Shown here: positions 33,404-41,808 of the stretch, piece after piece
Position numbering within the stretch: position 1 is the first letter of the stretch
Layout of the letters: each line of letters opens with the position of its first letter
Virus record (IMG/VR): IMGVR_UViG_3300034073_004042
Coordinates: 1 to 61,515 of that record
Length of the DNA: 61,515 nt
Reading direction: 5' to 3' (one strand)
DNA from: a virus
The notes under the pieces: model-generated
The model's input: the letters and a program-made list of their open reading frames with translations, nothing else
The model's database searches: none
What the model was told of the DNA's origin: nothing
Program-made: the position numbers and the translations under genes

Positions 33404-34509
33404 TATGGCACCAACAATAGTTTAGTTGCACCAGCAGGTATAGCTTGTGTATTTGAACCACCATATGGATTGGCGGTTGCAGTAGCAGTTAATGCAGATG
33501 TTGGAACAGTAAAGTCGCCAGTATATACTGCCAGACCTTTTACTAATCTAAAATTAGTAATAAATCCCACAAATGCTGCATTAGTAGCATATAAATTAGT
33601 ATTACCAACTACAAATGGTGTAACTGTATCATTAATATTATCAGTATTGCTCACCGATGATCCACGTAAAGTACCATTTCGATATACGCTTAATGTTGTC
33701 CCTGATCTAACAACTGCCCAATGATACCATGTATTAATTGTGGTGGCACTTGCAGAATTATAATCGGTATCAGCATCTCCCCCGCTCCAAAAATAGAACG
33801 TACCCGATTCTATACTAACACCAAAATCTATAGCAGGATAATCTCCTACGGTAAATACACGTTGAAACTGTGATAATGTAGTTTGATAACTAAACCATTC
33901 TACTGTAAAGTCACCTGTTCCCATAGCCCAATCTGAACTAGCCGGGGTTTCTATATAACTATCAGTACTGCTAATAAATGAATAGCTATTACCTCCCCCA
34001 ACAAATGGGCTTTGTGTTGATGTTGTAACAGCCGATCCTATTGTAAGAGTAGGATTAGAAAAAGCGGGGACTGGTGCTTCAGCTAACCATGGTCTATGAA
34101 TAACCAGTGTACTAGTTGTTCCTACTGTAGCAGTATTAGAAATATATTTGTCTGCTAACAAATCAACATCAAATATATTATAAACTCTATAATAGTTTGT
34201 AGTAGTATTTCCAGCTGATTGTCTACGTAGCTGTGCTAAATTTAATTTAGCAACTTGTCTATCTACTTTAGAAGCTAATTCAGAAATTGTATTACTACTT
34301 CCAATATACGTACCCGAGGTTACTGCATATACCGACATGGTAGCACTCGTATCCACTTCAGTATTATTAATATAAAATTGCTGTATAGTACTAGTTGTAC
34401 CTTCAGCAGCCCAAACAAGATCTGCTAATTCGGCAAATGTTGTGGTAGTATTAACACTGATAGTTAATTTTGTTGCACTATTAAGAAAACTTTGAACATA
34501 GATATCCAT
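33403..34509 (-). CDS. LamG-like adhesin (tail-associated)
   Basis: The 368-residue product has an N-terminal part with SELASKVDRQVAKLNLAQLR and a C-terminal concanavalin/LamG-like jelly roll (ASSDWAMGTGDFTVEWFSY, WYHWAVVRSGTTLSVYRNG, ITNFRLVKGLAVYTGDF). Such domains bind glycans, so it likely helps to recognise the host surface. It has a paralogous domain in 34849-35592. Confidence 0.75.
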   Translation of the reverse strand: MDIYVQSFLNSATKLTISVNTTTTFAELADLVWAAEGTTSTIQQFYINNTEVDTSATMSVYAVTSGTYIGSSNTISELASKVDRQVAKLNLAQLRRQSAGNTTTNYYRVYNIFDVDLLADKYISNTATVGTTSTLVIHRPWLAEAPVPAFSNPTLTIGSAVTTSTQSPFVGGGNSYSFISSTDSYIETPASSDWAMGTGDFTVEWFSYQTTLSQFQRVFTVGDYPAIDFGVSIESGTFYFWSGGDADTDYNSASATTINTWYHWAVVRSGTTLSVYRNGTLRGSSVSNTDNINDTVTPFVVGNTNLYATNAAFVGFITNFRLVKGLAVYTGDFTVPTSALTATATANPYGGSNTQAIPAGATKLLLVP

Positions 34510-34512
34510 TAA

Positions 34513-34833
34513 TTACTCCGGTCTATGTTGATAATTTGGATATAACGAAATAGAATTTCCCTTTAAATCACTGGGGTTTTTTGGACCATTCCATCCACCA
34601 CCTGCATCATTTGTTACTGCACTTATATCTGCTATTACTACGGATGGACTATTATCATATATTCCGGAGTTACTTCTTTCAGCATCAAGCATTGCAAAAA
34701 TATGCTTAAATCTATTTGTATCTACACCTGTTTGGATAGTATCAACTCTTTCTGCTTGATCAGTATCATCTGATTCAACATCAATATCATCAATAAGATC
34801 CAAAATGTTTCTAATTATTTCTGTTGCTTTCAT
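34513..34833 (-). CDS. Conserved hypothetical phage protein (106 aa)
   Basis: The product starts MKATEIIRNILDLIDDIDVE, a helical opening that I recognise from hypothetical proteins of T4-like aquatic phages. It is acidic at first and then has a variable region ending SLYPNYQHRPE. The ATEII start resembles the leader family but lacks a close [ILV]-x-E. A GATAAATA box lies nine bases before the ATG. The function is unknown. Confidence 0.6.
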   Translation of the reverse strand: MKATEIIRNILDLIDDIDVESDDTDQAERVDTIQTGVDTNRFKHIFAMLDAERSNSGIYDNSPSVVIADISAVTNDAGGGWNGPKNPSDLKGNSISLYPNYQHRPE

Positions 34834-34848
34834 ATTATGTTATATTTA

Positions 34849-35592
34849 TCAACTATCATTGTCCGGAAACTGTTTGGTAGGTATTTCAAATGTAGTCCCA
34901 TCCGGATAGCGACAAATTCCTTTTGTTATTCTTACTTCATCAATGTAACCAGATGTTAATGCAAGTCCGTTGTCTGTTCCACCTATTGATACAGATGTAT
35001 CAGCATCGTATAGTATTCCACTATAAGATTGACTATCTACTGCAACTCCATCTACATAAAAATAAAATGTATTTGATTGTCTAACTAAAGCAAGGTGATA
35101 CCATCGACTAGCTTCAACTGTTGGCCCAGAATCTTCACCTAAGTTATAGGCTAATCCCAATACTGGATTTGGTACAAATCCTCTAGCATTAAATTTATCA
35201 TTTACTACTCTAATTTGAAATGGGAAAAATCCAACGCCTGCTGCTTTATTAATTATAATATCAGACTCTACTGGATCTATATTACAAAATAATTCAATCG
35301 TCCAGTCTCCTGTAGTTAAGTCAAAATCAGAGTCATTCGGAGTTGTTATATATGAATCTACGTTATTAAAAAATCCACTGGCTCCACCAAATTTACTAAT
35401 AGAAGTTGATATTACTGCACCACCGAATGCACTAACTATTTTAGTCCTAGTACTGCTATCAATAAAATCAGTTGAACCATCAGTTCCATTCATGTGAAGT
35501 AACAGTGATACATTATCAAATAATGCATCCTGATTAAAAACTGCACTTCTTCCAAAACCATATAGTCCAGTAATTGATGATATAAATGGCAT
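34849..35592 (-). CDS. LamG-like adhesin
   Basis: The 247-residue protein is almost entirely a LamG/concanavalin-like jelly roll: NDSDFDLTTGDWTIELF, ASRWYHLALVRQSNTFYFYV and GYIDEVRITKGICRY are the typical strand motifs. It belongs to the same module type as the C-terminus of 33403-34509. It is probably a fibre or fibre-tip protein that binds cell-surface sugars. Confidence 0.75.
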   Translation of the reverse strand: MPFISSITGLYGFGRSAVFNQDALFDNVSLLLHMNGTDGSTDFIDSSTRTKIVSAFGGAVISTSISKFGGASGFFNNVDSYITTPNDSDFDLTTGDWTIELFCNIDPVESDIIINKAAGVGFFPFQIRVVNDKFNARGFVPNPVLGLAYNLGEDSGPTVEASRWYHLALVRQSNTFYFYVDGVAVDSQSYSGILYDADTSVSIGGTDNGLALTSGYIDEVRITKGICRYPDGTTFEIPTKQFPDNDS

Positions 35593-35595
35593 GTT

Positions 35596-36534
35596 TTATC
35601 CGAAAGATACTAATTGTCCAAGCACAGTACAGGAATTTATATTACCTGTATTAAGTAATGTAAATGACATTACATCAACACTATTTGAAACACCGGAAGG
35701 TATTATTCCACCCTGCCAATTAATATTTTGATAATTACTATCGATGCTTAATTGAGTAGGGATATAAGCAGTAGCCCCTTGATTTAATAATAAAATTATA
35801 ATTGTGGAATATCCAGAATCTAATGTTAAATTAGTTAAATTAACTGTAAAAGTATTTGATATATCTGTATGATTGAATACTTTTGATATACTTGCATCAT
35901 GATCTACTATCCCAGATGCATTTGTTATACTTGCAAAAGATTCTTGTACTTGATTAATAACTAAAGAATTACCAACATATAATTTTCCGCCTATTCCAAC
36001 TCCACCAACCACAGACAATGCGCCGGAATCAGTAGATGAAGACTGTGTATCATTGGTTATTGTTATAGAATTATCTGTAGTATTTCCATATCCAACCACG
36101 GTATCTAGATCAGCAACAGACCATATAGTCCAGGTATTCCCTTCTTGTACAACTTGTGTACCTGTTCCATTTTGTATTACTATACTAAGACCAGAAACAC
36201 CTTGACTTCCTTGAATACCCTGACTTCCTTGAACACCTTCTAATCCTTGGAAACCCTGTGCACCCTGTACACCTTGACTTCCTTGAAACCCCTGAAAACC
36301 TTGATACCCTTGATTTCCTTGGAAACCTTGATATCCTTGCGAACCTTGTATTCCTTGGTGACCTTGTATACCTTGAACACCTTGATGTCCTTGTGATCCC
36401 TGTACTCCTTGAAACCCTTGGCTACCCAATTGTGCTTGACCTAACCATTTAGCACCATCAAATGTATATGTTACATTGTTAGTACCGAGATATACGGTAC
36501 CGGTACTAGGGTTTGATGGAAAATCTAAAACCAT
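35596..36534 (-). CDS. Collagen-like tail fibre protein
   Basis: The 312-residue product has an N-terminal head module (FPSNPSTGTVYLGTNNVTYT), then about 27 G-x-Q triplets (GSQGFQGVQGSQGHQ...), and a C-terminal beta domain starting at VQEGNTWTIW. The triplets lack proline and have Gln in every third place. They should form a collagen-like trimeric rod separating the attachment module from the receptor-binding end. Confidence 0.8.
   Translation of the reverse strand: MVLDFPSNPSTGTVYLGTNNVTYTFDGAKWLGQAQLGSQGFQGVQGSQGHQGVQGIQGHQGIQGSQGYQGFQGNQGYQGFQGFQGSQGVQGAQGFQGLEGVQGSQGIQGSQGVSGLSIVIQNGTGTQVVQEGNTWTIWSVADLDTVVGYGNTTDNSITITNDTQSSSTDSGALSVVGGVGIGGKLYVGNSLVINQVQESFASITNASGIVDHDASISKVFNHTDISNTFTVNLTNLTLDSGYSTIIILLLNQGATAYIPTQLSIDSNYQNINWQGGIIPSGVSNSVDVMSFTLLNTGNINSCTVLGQLVSFG
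36200..36425 (-). repeat. 9-bp repeats encoding G-x-Q collagen triplets
   Basis: About 27 nearly in-register 9-base units encode the collagen-like rod. The third codon is almost always Gln. Confidence 0.8.
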
Positions 36535-36574
36535 TTTGAAATCCTTTTATTATATATTTATGGTATTAAAAATA

Positions 36575-38296
36575 TTAAATTCTAACATATCCCCAATTTA
36601 CTACTTGAGTAGATGAACTATTATTTGTAATTCCAAATGAGAAAACATTAGAATTTGTAGTAACTACAGTGGCAGAACTAATTGTTCCTACAGTGCCGAT
36701 TATTTGATTTGGGATAGAATCAAGAACCAAATTATTCCCTTCAGCATAATACCACCCATATTGATTACCAATTGCTGGAACATTACTATTTGATAATGAT
36801 ACAGTTGCATTCCATACTACAATACCATTAGGAATATTTCCTCTGACCCACATTGTATATGATGTATTTTGACTAACAGTAAAACTTACGGTATTAGCAC
36901 CAGGTTCTAATGACCAAGAACCTGCACCAGTTTTATAAGCAGTAGTTTGAACGGTGCTATCTGGGAAAGTTATGCCCCCATCAATACCAAATGTCCAGGA
37001 TTTGCTTGTATAATTAGTTTTTATTACAAGTGTTCCATCAGAACTAATAGATAGTTCAGTAGCAGTAGAATTTAAAATGGCCAACCCATTTGATCCTGTT
37101 AGATCTATGTTATTGAAAGTAGGAGAATCCGTAGTATTAAGATTTTGATCAAAATTAGTAGATGTATATGCGGTATTTTGAATAGACCCATCTGGGAATA
37201 CTAATTCACCATCTACATTCATTGTCCATGTATTAACATTTATTTCGTCACTAGCTATAAAATCTATACTACTACTATCACCATTAATTAAAATTTTTGT
37301 ACTTTGACCTGCACCTAATTCTAGTTTTCCATCATTTGATCTAGTTGCGCCAGCTTTAATTATTAATTTCCAATCTTCTGCATTTTCGATAATATGATCA
37401 CCTGGACTATCTGCTAATATATCTATAGCAATACCTGGAATTAATGACTGCCTAGGTAGTACAAATTTTCTATCATATGTAAATTTCCATTCACCAATTA
37501 TTTCATTACCATCGTTACTTCCAATAGTAACTCCATTTTCTATATCAGAAATTTTAACATGATTATATTTGCCACCTAGCCATAATGCGGCATTTGATCT
37601 ATCTCTTTCCCCCCCAGTTCTTATATGAACATGATTTTCAGCACTATTTGGATCTATGACGATGTATTGATGATAATCACTAGCAGTTGTTGCATATATT
37701 AGTTGAAAATCTGGGATTAATTCAATAATAGAATTATTATATCCTTCTTGAGATATATTATTAAAACTACGTATTACTGAATTTCCTGAAGGCAAAAATA
37801 AGGTAGTTCCAGTGGAATCTATAGATAAACTTGATCCATTATTTCTTAAAGATGATGTAGTTGCAGAATCTATACCATTAACTGTTAATCTACCATCTAC
37901 AATTGATAAAGGTGTGCCACCAAGATATATTGTACTAGAACCAACATATAGACTTCTCCATTGACTACTAGTGCTACCCAAATCATATGTTAAATCTGCA
38001 CCCGGTAATATATGTGAAGTCACAGTAGTTAAATCAACCGGATCCGCTACAGGCGGCGCAGCATCTACCCAAAACCCGTCATAATAAATGAAATTCCTAC
38101 CGCTTACAGTATCATACCAAATTGTTCCTTCAGTTGAAGTTGTAGGTGGAAATGCATTTACTATAATTACACTACTATCTGTGCTACTTGCAGATAATTC
38201 AGCAAAATTATTATTAATTTTATAGAATGCAGTTCGTAAACTGTCACCATCCCCCGCATTTGCACCACTGCCAGTATTAACATATTGAATAGTCAT
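36575..38296 (-). CDS. Long tail fibre-like protein
   Basis: The 573-residue beta-rich protein has the N-terminal module FPPTTSTEGTIWYDTVSGR with a Trp-rich end, many short repeats of the pattern FPDGSIQNTAY/FPDSTVQTTAY and TDSPTFNNIDLTG, and a C-terminal jelly-roll-like region. These FPDGS-type repeats are common in phage fibre shafts. It has an SD (AGGAAAAAAA) and belongs to the fibre gene run. Confidence 0.75.
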   Translation of the reverse strand: MTIQYVNTGSGANAGDGDSLRTAFYKINNNFAELSASSTDSSVIIVNAFPPTTSTEGTIWYDTVSGRNFIYYDGFWVDAAPPVADPVDLTTVTSHILPGADLTYDLGSTSSQWRSLYVGSSTIYLGGTPLSIVDGRLTVNGIDSATTSSLRNNGSSLSIDSTGTTLFLPSGNSVIRSFNNISQEGYNNSIIELIPDFQLIYATTASDYHQYIVIDPNSAENHVHIRTGGERDRSNAALWLGGKYNHVKISDIENGVTIGSNDGNEIIGEWKFTYDRKFVLPRQSLIPGIAIDILADSPGDHIIENAEDWKLIIKAGATRSNDGKLELGAGQSTKILINGDSSSIDFIASDEINVNTWTMNVDGELVFPDGSIQNTAYTSTNFDQNLNTTDSPTFNNIDLTGSNGLAILNSTATELSISSDGTLVIKTNYTSKSWTFGIDGGITFPDSTVQTTAYKTGAGSWSLEPGANTVSFTVSQNTSYTMWVRGNIPNGIVVWNATVSLSNSNVPAIGNQYGWYYAEGNNLVLDSIPNQIIGTVGTISSATVVTTNSNVFSFGITNNSSSTQVVNWGYVRI

Positions 38297-38333
38297 TTTT
38301 TTTCCTGAGTATAACGAAATATAATATATTTAG

Positions 38334-38362
38334 TTGCTTTTCGCCTAAAAACATGATACACT
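38334..38362 (+). promoter_or_regulatory. Sigma-70-type promoter of the HNH gene
   Basis: TTGCTT (38334-38339), a 17-base spacer and TACACT (38357-38362). A GCATAAATA sequence (38379-38387) nearer the ATG could be a late box. Confidence 0.5.
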
Positions 38363-38402
38363 GTCACTACGAGCAAGCATAAATAACTATGTATAAAATA
38401 AA

Positions 38403-38909
38403 ATGGCAACACTAATTCTTAATGCAGATGCATCACCTATATCATTGCTGCCACTAAGTGTAATTTCTTGGGAAGAAGCAATCAGATATTTAGTAAGTGA
38501 AAAAGCAACACCGATTGAATGGTACGAAGATTGGATCGTGCGATCAGCACGATGGGACACTCGCGTCCCAGCAGTTATGATGTTGAATGAATTTCAAAAA
38601 ACTAAGAAAACAATTAGGTTCAGTAAGCAAAATGTATTTCTTCGGGATGAATACATATGTCAATATTGTGGAACTGAAGTTACCAGTAAAACTGCAACAT
38701 TAGATCATGTATTACCGCAAAGTTATGGTGGTACTAGTACTTGGTTAAATTGCACCACTGCTTGTGGAATATGTAACTCTAAAAAAGGAAATAATAAAAG
38801 TATTATTCCAAATTCAAAACCATGGAAACCTGATTTTTGGTCTCTAGTAAATAAGAGAAAGAAATTGGGGTGGCAAGTTGCACACGAATCATGGAATAAT
38901 TATATATAA
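38403..38909 (+). CDS. HNH endonuclease
   Basis: The 168-residue product is a classic HNH nuclease with a zinc finger: YICQYCG, TATLDHVLPQSYGG, WLNCTTACGICNSKKG. The N-terminal part (LILNADASPISLLPL) is the companion region seen in many McrA/HNH-type bacterial and phage nucleases. It could be a free homing nuclease or act on host or competitor DNA. It is a monocistron between its own promoter and a strong terminator. Confidence 0.9.
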   Translation: MATLILNADASPISLLPLSVISWEEAIRYLVSEKATPIEWYEDWIVRSARWDTRVPAVMMLNEFQKTKKTIRFSKQNVFLRDEYICQYCGTEVTSKTATLDHVLPQSYGGTSTWLNCTTACGICNSKKGNNKSIIPNSKPWKPDFWSLVNKRKKLGWQVAHESWNNYI

Positions 38910-38913
38910 AAAA

Positions 38914-38934
38914 ACGCCCCACTGGGGCGTTTTT
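38914..38934 (+). terminator. Bidirectional rho-independent terminator
   Basis: A 7-base GC-rich stem ACGCCCC/GGGGCGT around ACT, flanked by A-run and T-run, lies between the HNH gene and the convergent infA gene. The symmetric flanks let it stop both strands. Confidence 0.9.
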
Positions 38935-39152
38935 CATTTGTCTCTGTAAACTATTCGTCCTTTAGATGTATCATATGGACTCAGTTCCATGACAACACGA
39001 TCACCTTCTAAAATTTGAATTTTATTTTGTCGTATTTTTCCACTTATGTGTCCCAGAATAGTAGAACCAGTTTCCAACTTTACTCTAAACATTGCATTAG
39101 GTAAAATCTGTTCAACTACACCATCTAAAGTTATAAAATCACTTTTTGCCAT
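38934..39152 (-). CDS. infA: Translation initiation factor IF-1
   Basis: The 72-residue protein has the same length as bacterial IF-1 and matches E. coli IF-1 (from memory) at about 42 positions: [27 protein letters not shown] and [14 protein letters not shown]-1 is an OB-fold protein that binds the 30S A-site during initiation. In the helix-3 region, positions equivalent to E. coli Tyr44 and Arg46 are Lys and Gln. Phage copies are rare. It is followed by a DNA ligase gene in the same transcript. Confidence 0.93.
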   Translation of the reverse strand: MAKSDFITLDGVVEQILPNAMFRVKLETGSTILGHISGKIRQNKIQILEGDRVVMELSPYDTSKGRIVYRDK

Positions 39153-39171
39153 TTATTAATATTTTCCTTTG

Positions 39172-40494
39172 TTAAATTTTTTCCCCAGTTTCAAATCCCC
39201 TAAATCTAATAAATCTGGGAAAACGTAAACTATAAGTACCATCTTGATTTAAAGTAATACCATCAGCCCTGATTTCAACAATTTGACCAATGATATTACT
39301 ACGATTATTCCAAAAATTATCTCTATCAATATCAGTAAACCCACTGCCAACATTGACGGAAATATTTTTCCCGTCGTCATGTCCCTCGCAAACCAATGCC
39401 CCCAAGCGTCCAACATTTCTTCCTGTACCCTCTTCAACATTGATTACCTCCAAAGAAACATCAATAAATGGTTTAAGTTTTAGCCAAGCATGTGAACGTT
39501 TGCATTCATATGGCGCGAGAGGATCTTTAATCATGATCCCTTCATATCCACCATTAATTGCTGTTTGATTGATTTTCTTGAAAATCTGCTGACCTTCTTT
39601 GGTGTTAAGATTAATGGTTTCATGTGCAAGAATTTTAATGTTACCAAGATCAAAAGATGATTCATTATCCTCATACCATTTACGAAGCATCATACTACGA
39701 ATCTTTTGATTTGTTTCCCAAAATCCCAGTTGAAAATTTTCTAGCGGAATCAGATCAAATAGATATAGAGTTGCGTCGTCTGCATTGACATTACTTTTTC
39801 TATACACCTGCTTCATTAGGTCTTGAAAACTACTACTCATTACTTCCCCATCAAATACATATGGCTTTGTAATAGAGGAAGCAACTTTGGCAAATTGCTT
39901 TTTGATATTTTCAAAATTTAGAAGTTCTTTGCCGTTACGACTGTATTGAACAACATTACCATCAGGATATACAATAGTAAGTACTCTAACACCATCTAGT
40001 TTTACTTCAATAAGCTTTTCACCAGAAACTTTAGATTGATGATTTAAACTGTCATGCGCAAGTTGACAGCCAAATACAGGAATGGAATATAGTGGCCACT
40101 TTTTTTCAACTACTTTATTAATAGTTTTTTCGCTAACACCACAACGAAGATCCTTAATTAGAATACGTCTGTACCAGCGATTCCATTCCTCGTTAGTGGC
40201 ACTGTTCATAAGATTTTCAATTAAATCACGGGCAGCATTACCAGTAATCTTACGGGACATCAGTTGGTAAACATTACCCTTGAATGAATCCCAACTGAGT
40301 CCAGTACCATCTACACCAGATCTTTCAGGAACTTGTTTAATTCCAAATGTAATCAATGGATCAATAGCAAGACGACAACCTTCAAAAAAGATATCGTTTG
40401 ATTCAACGGCCAAAGCTTCAATGATTTGTTCTTTGTTGATACGACTTGGATGATTCTCCAAGTTCGCAATAGCGAACGTGCAGCTAGAAATCAT
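39172..40494 (-). CDS. ATP-dependent DNA ligase
   Basis: The 440-residue ligase has motif I EVKLDGVRV with the nucleotidyl Lys, the Arg of YSRNGKEL, motif III YVFDGEVM, motif IV YEGIMIKDP and motif V WLKLKPF, then an OB-fold C-terminus. It corresponds to T4 gp30 and joins nicks during replication and recombination. It has its own near-consensus promoter. Confidence 0.95.
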   Translation of the reverse strand: MISSCTFAIANLENHPSRINKEQIIEALAVESNDIFFEGCRLAIDPLITFGIKQVPERSGVDGTGLSWDSFKGNVYQLMSRKITGNAARDLIENLMNSATNEEWNRWYRRILIKDLRCGVSEKTINKVVEKKWPLYSIPVFGCQLAHDSLNHQSKVSGEKLIEVKLDGVRVLTIVYPDGNVVQYSRNGKELLNFENIKKQFAKVASSITKPYVFDGEVMSSSFQDLMKQVYRKSNVNADDATLYLFDLIPLENFQLGFWETNQKIRSMMLRKWYEDNESSFDLGNIKILAHETINLNTKEGQQIFKKINQTAINGGYEGIMIKDPLAPYECKRSHAWLKLKPFIDVSLEVINVEEGTGRNVGRLGALVCEGHDDGKNISVNVGSGFTDIDRDNFWNNRSNIIGQIVEIRADGITLNQDGTYSLRFPRFIRFRGFETGEKI

Positions 40495-40524
40495 AATTAA
40501 AATAAGAAAGAGTTGAGATGGCTC

Positions 40525-40553
40525 ATTCTAACATGGATACAATGATCTGTCAA
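40525..40553 (-). promoter_or_regulatory. Sigma-70-type promoter of the ligase/infA unit
   Basis: Minus-strand TTGACA (40548-40553) and TAGAAT (40525-40530) have a 17-base spacer, ahead of the ligase ATG at 40494. Confidence 0.75.
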
Positions 40554-40558
40554 CTCTA

Positions 40559-40828
40559 TTATTTGCGTCTTTTTTTGCCACCACGGGTTGGACCGGAATA
40601 ATCTTTTACTGGACCACCATGACGCTCACTGCGCATTTTCTTGCCCATTAATTTTACTCCAGTACCTTTTTTACCTTGTGTACCAGTTCCAGCAGTGTGC
40701 TTTGAATCATGAGCTTTATAACCCAAACTTACACATTGGCTATATCTGACATTGCTAAGACCGGGTTTAGAACACTGACTCTTAGAAGGCTTTGGTATTT
40801 TCTTTTCAATGATATCACGTAGACGCAT
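40559..40828 (-). CDS. Small basic capsid-leader protein with Cys motif
   Basis: The 89-residue product starts MRLRDIIEKKIPKPSKS with leader and I-I-E site. The rest is very Lys/Arg/Gly-rich, with CSKPGLSNVRYSQC, a pattern also present in 58122-59042 (CSKPRGFSQRAHC). It is probably a packaged DNA-binding protein. An AATAAATA box lies five bases before the ATG. Confidence 0.7.
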   Translation of the reverse strand: MRLRDIIEKKIPKPSKSQCSKPGLSNVRYSQCVSLGYKAHDSKHTAGTGTQGKKGTGVKLMGKKMRSERHGGPVKDYSGPTRGGKKRRK

Positions 40829-40833
40829 AACTT

Positions 40834-40841
40834 TATTTATT
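40834..40841 (-). promoter_or_regulatory. Late-type promoter box (AATAAATA)
   Basis: A 7-of-8 match to TATAAATA on the minus strand, with five bases to the ATG at 40828, the same distance as at 31396 and 60375. Confidence 0.55.
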
Positions 40842-41151
40842 ATTTAAATAAAATTAAGCTCATTATGATAGTCTGTGCCACAAATCCAATAGCGATCACT
40901 GTTACATATAGATTATTTTTTTCAATAAGACTCTTAAAAAACAGAGCTAACAAACTAGCCCATATAAAAAGAACACTGTCCACTGGAGGCAATTGATCAC
41001 TCTTACCTAACAAAACGGTAATCAGTGTTGGTGTAAAAGCAACATGTGCTAAAATAATTGCCAATAAACCAAAAGTCTTTGCACTTATTTTACCAAAATG
41101 GTCTTTGAAAAAATTTACAATATATTCGCTAACTGAGGTTACTTTATCCAT
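40840..41151 (-). CDS. Multi-pass membrane protein, candidate holin
   Basis: The 103-residue product has three or four hydrophobic segments (FGLLAIILAHVAFTPTLITV, SVLFIWASLLALFF, YVTVIAIGFVAQTIIMSLIL). It sits ten bases from the cell-wall hydrolase gene, which favours a holin role, but there is no motif that proves it. Confidence 0.55.
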   Translation of the reverse strand: MDKVTSVSEYIVNFFKDHFGKISAKTFGLLAIILAHVAFTPTLITVLLGKSDQLPPVDSVLFIWASLLALFFKSLIEKNNLYVTVIAIGFVAQTIIMSLILFK

Positions 41152-41161
41152 GATTTATCCT

Positions 41162-41731
41162 TTACTTATAAAAAATATGCCGACCAATTTTTGCTACACG
41201 TTGTTTGCGCCATTTTGGATTAACATAATCCGCATGATAGAATAATGATTCTGTAATGCTAGGCAACCTAAAACCTTCAAGCAATACTTTTTTTGCTACT
41301 TCCATACTTTGTTCATATGCTTCTTTATGAATAGGTTTAATAATAGCTGCTCTGTCACAATACCAACTAAATTGGCATACAGTTCTTTCATAGATAACAT
41401 TTTTTTGATAAACCACTTTGCATATATCATTTGGAAATAATCCTGATTTTACACGATTGATAGTAACTTGTGCAACCGCTACCTGACCTTCGAATGGTTC
41501 ATTTGCTGCTTCATAATATATATTTCTAGCTAAACATACTAATTCTTTTTCTCGTACAGCAGAGGTTATTTCGCTTGGTTCAATTGATTTTATATTTTGA
41601 AATTTATTTTCTATAGCAAAATCAAGAACCAAATAAGTTACTGTTAAAGATAAAACTATCAATAATGTTGTAATAGATTTTTCTAAAATTTTTAGAAAAA
41701 AAGCTTCTTTTTCAATGCTTTTATCAATCAT
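41162..41731 (-). CDS. SleB/CwlJ-type cell wall hydrolase (endolysin)
   Basis: The 189-residue product has an N-terminal membrane segment (LEKSITTLLIVLSLTVTYLVL), possibly signal-arrest-release, followed by the hydrolase_2 domain: LARNIYYEAANEPFEGQVAV with the catalytic Glu region, INRVKSGLFPNDIC, and SLFYHADYVNPKW. It cleaves peptidoglycan for lysis. It has its own consensus-like promoter upstream. Confidence 0.9.
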   Translation of the reverse strand: MIDKSIEKEAFFLKILEKSITTLLIVLSLTVTYLVLDFAIENKFQNIKSIEPSEITSAVREKELVCLARNIYYEAANEPFEGQVAVAQVTINRVKSGLFPNDICKVVYQKNVIYERTVCQFSWYCDRAAIIKPIHKEAYEQSMEVAKKVLLEGFRLPSITESLFYHADYVNPKWRKQRVAKIGRHIFYK

Positions 41732-41769
41732 TGATTTTTCCTTTCCAGTTTTAAATTCAGCGAGGGGCG

Positions 41770-41798
41770 ATTATATCACGCTCAATGCATCTTGTAAA
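41770..41798 (-). promoter_or_regulatory. Sigma-70-type promoter of the lysis genes
   Basis: Minus-strand TTTACA (41793-41798) and TATAAT (41770-41775) with a 17-base spacer, about 40 bases before the hydrolase ATG. Confidence 0.75.
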
Positions 41799-41808
41799 GT
41801 GTTTAAAA

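Noticed and set aside
36200-36425. Regular repeats that could suggest a CRISPR array
   Set aside because: Units are 9 bases without spacers and encode collagen-like triplets.
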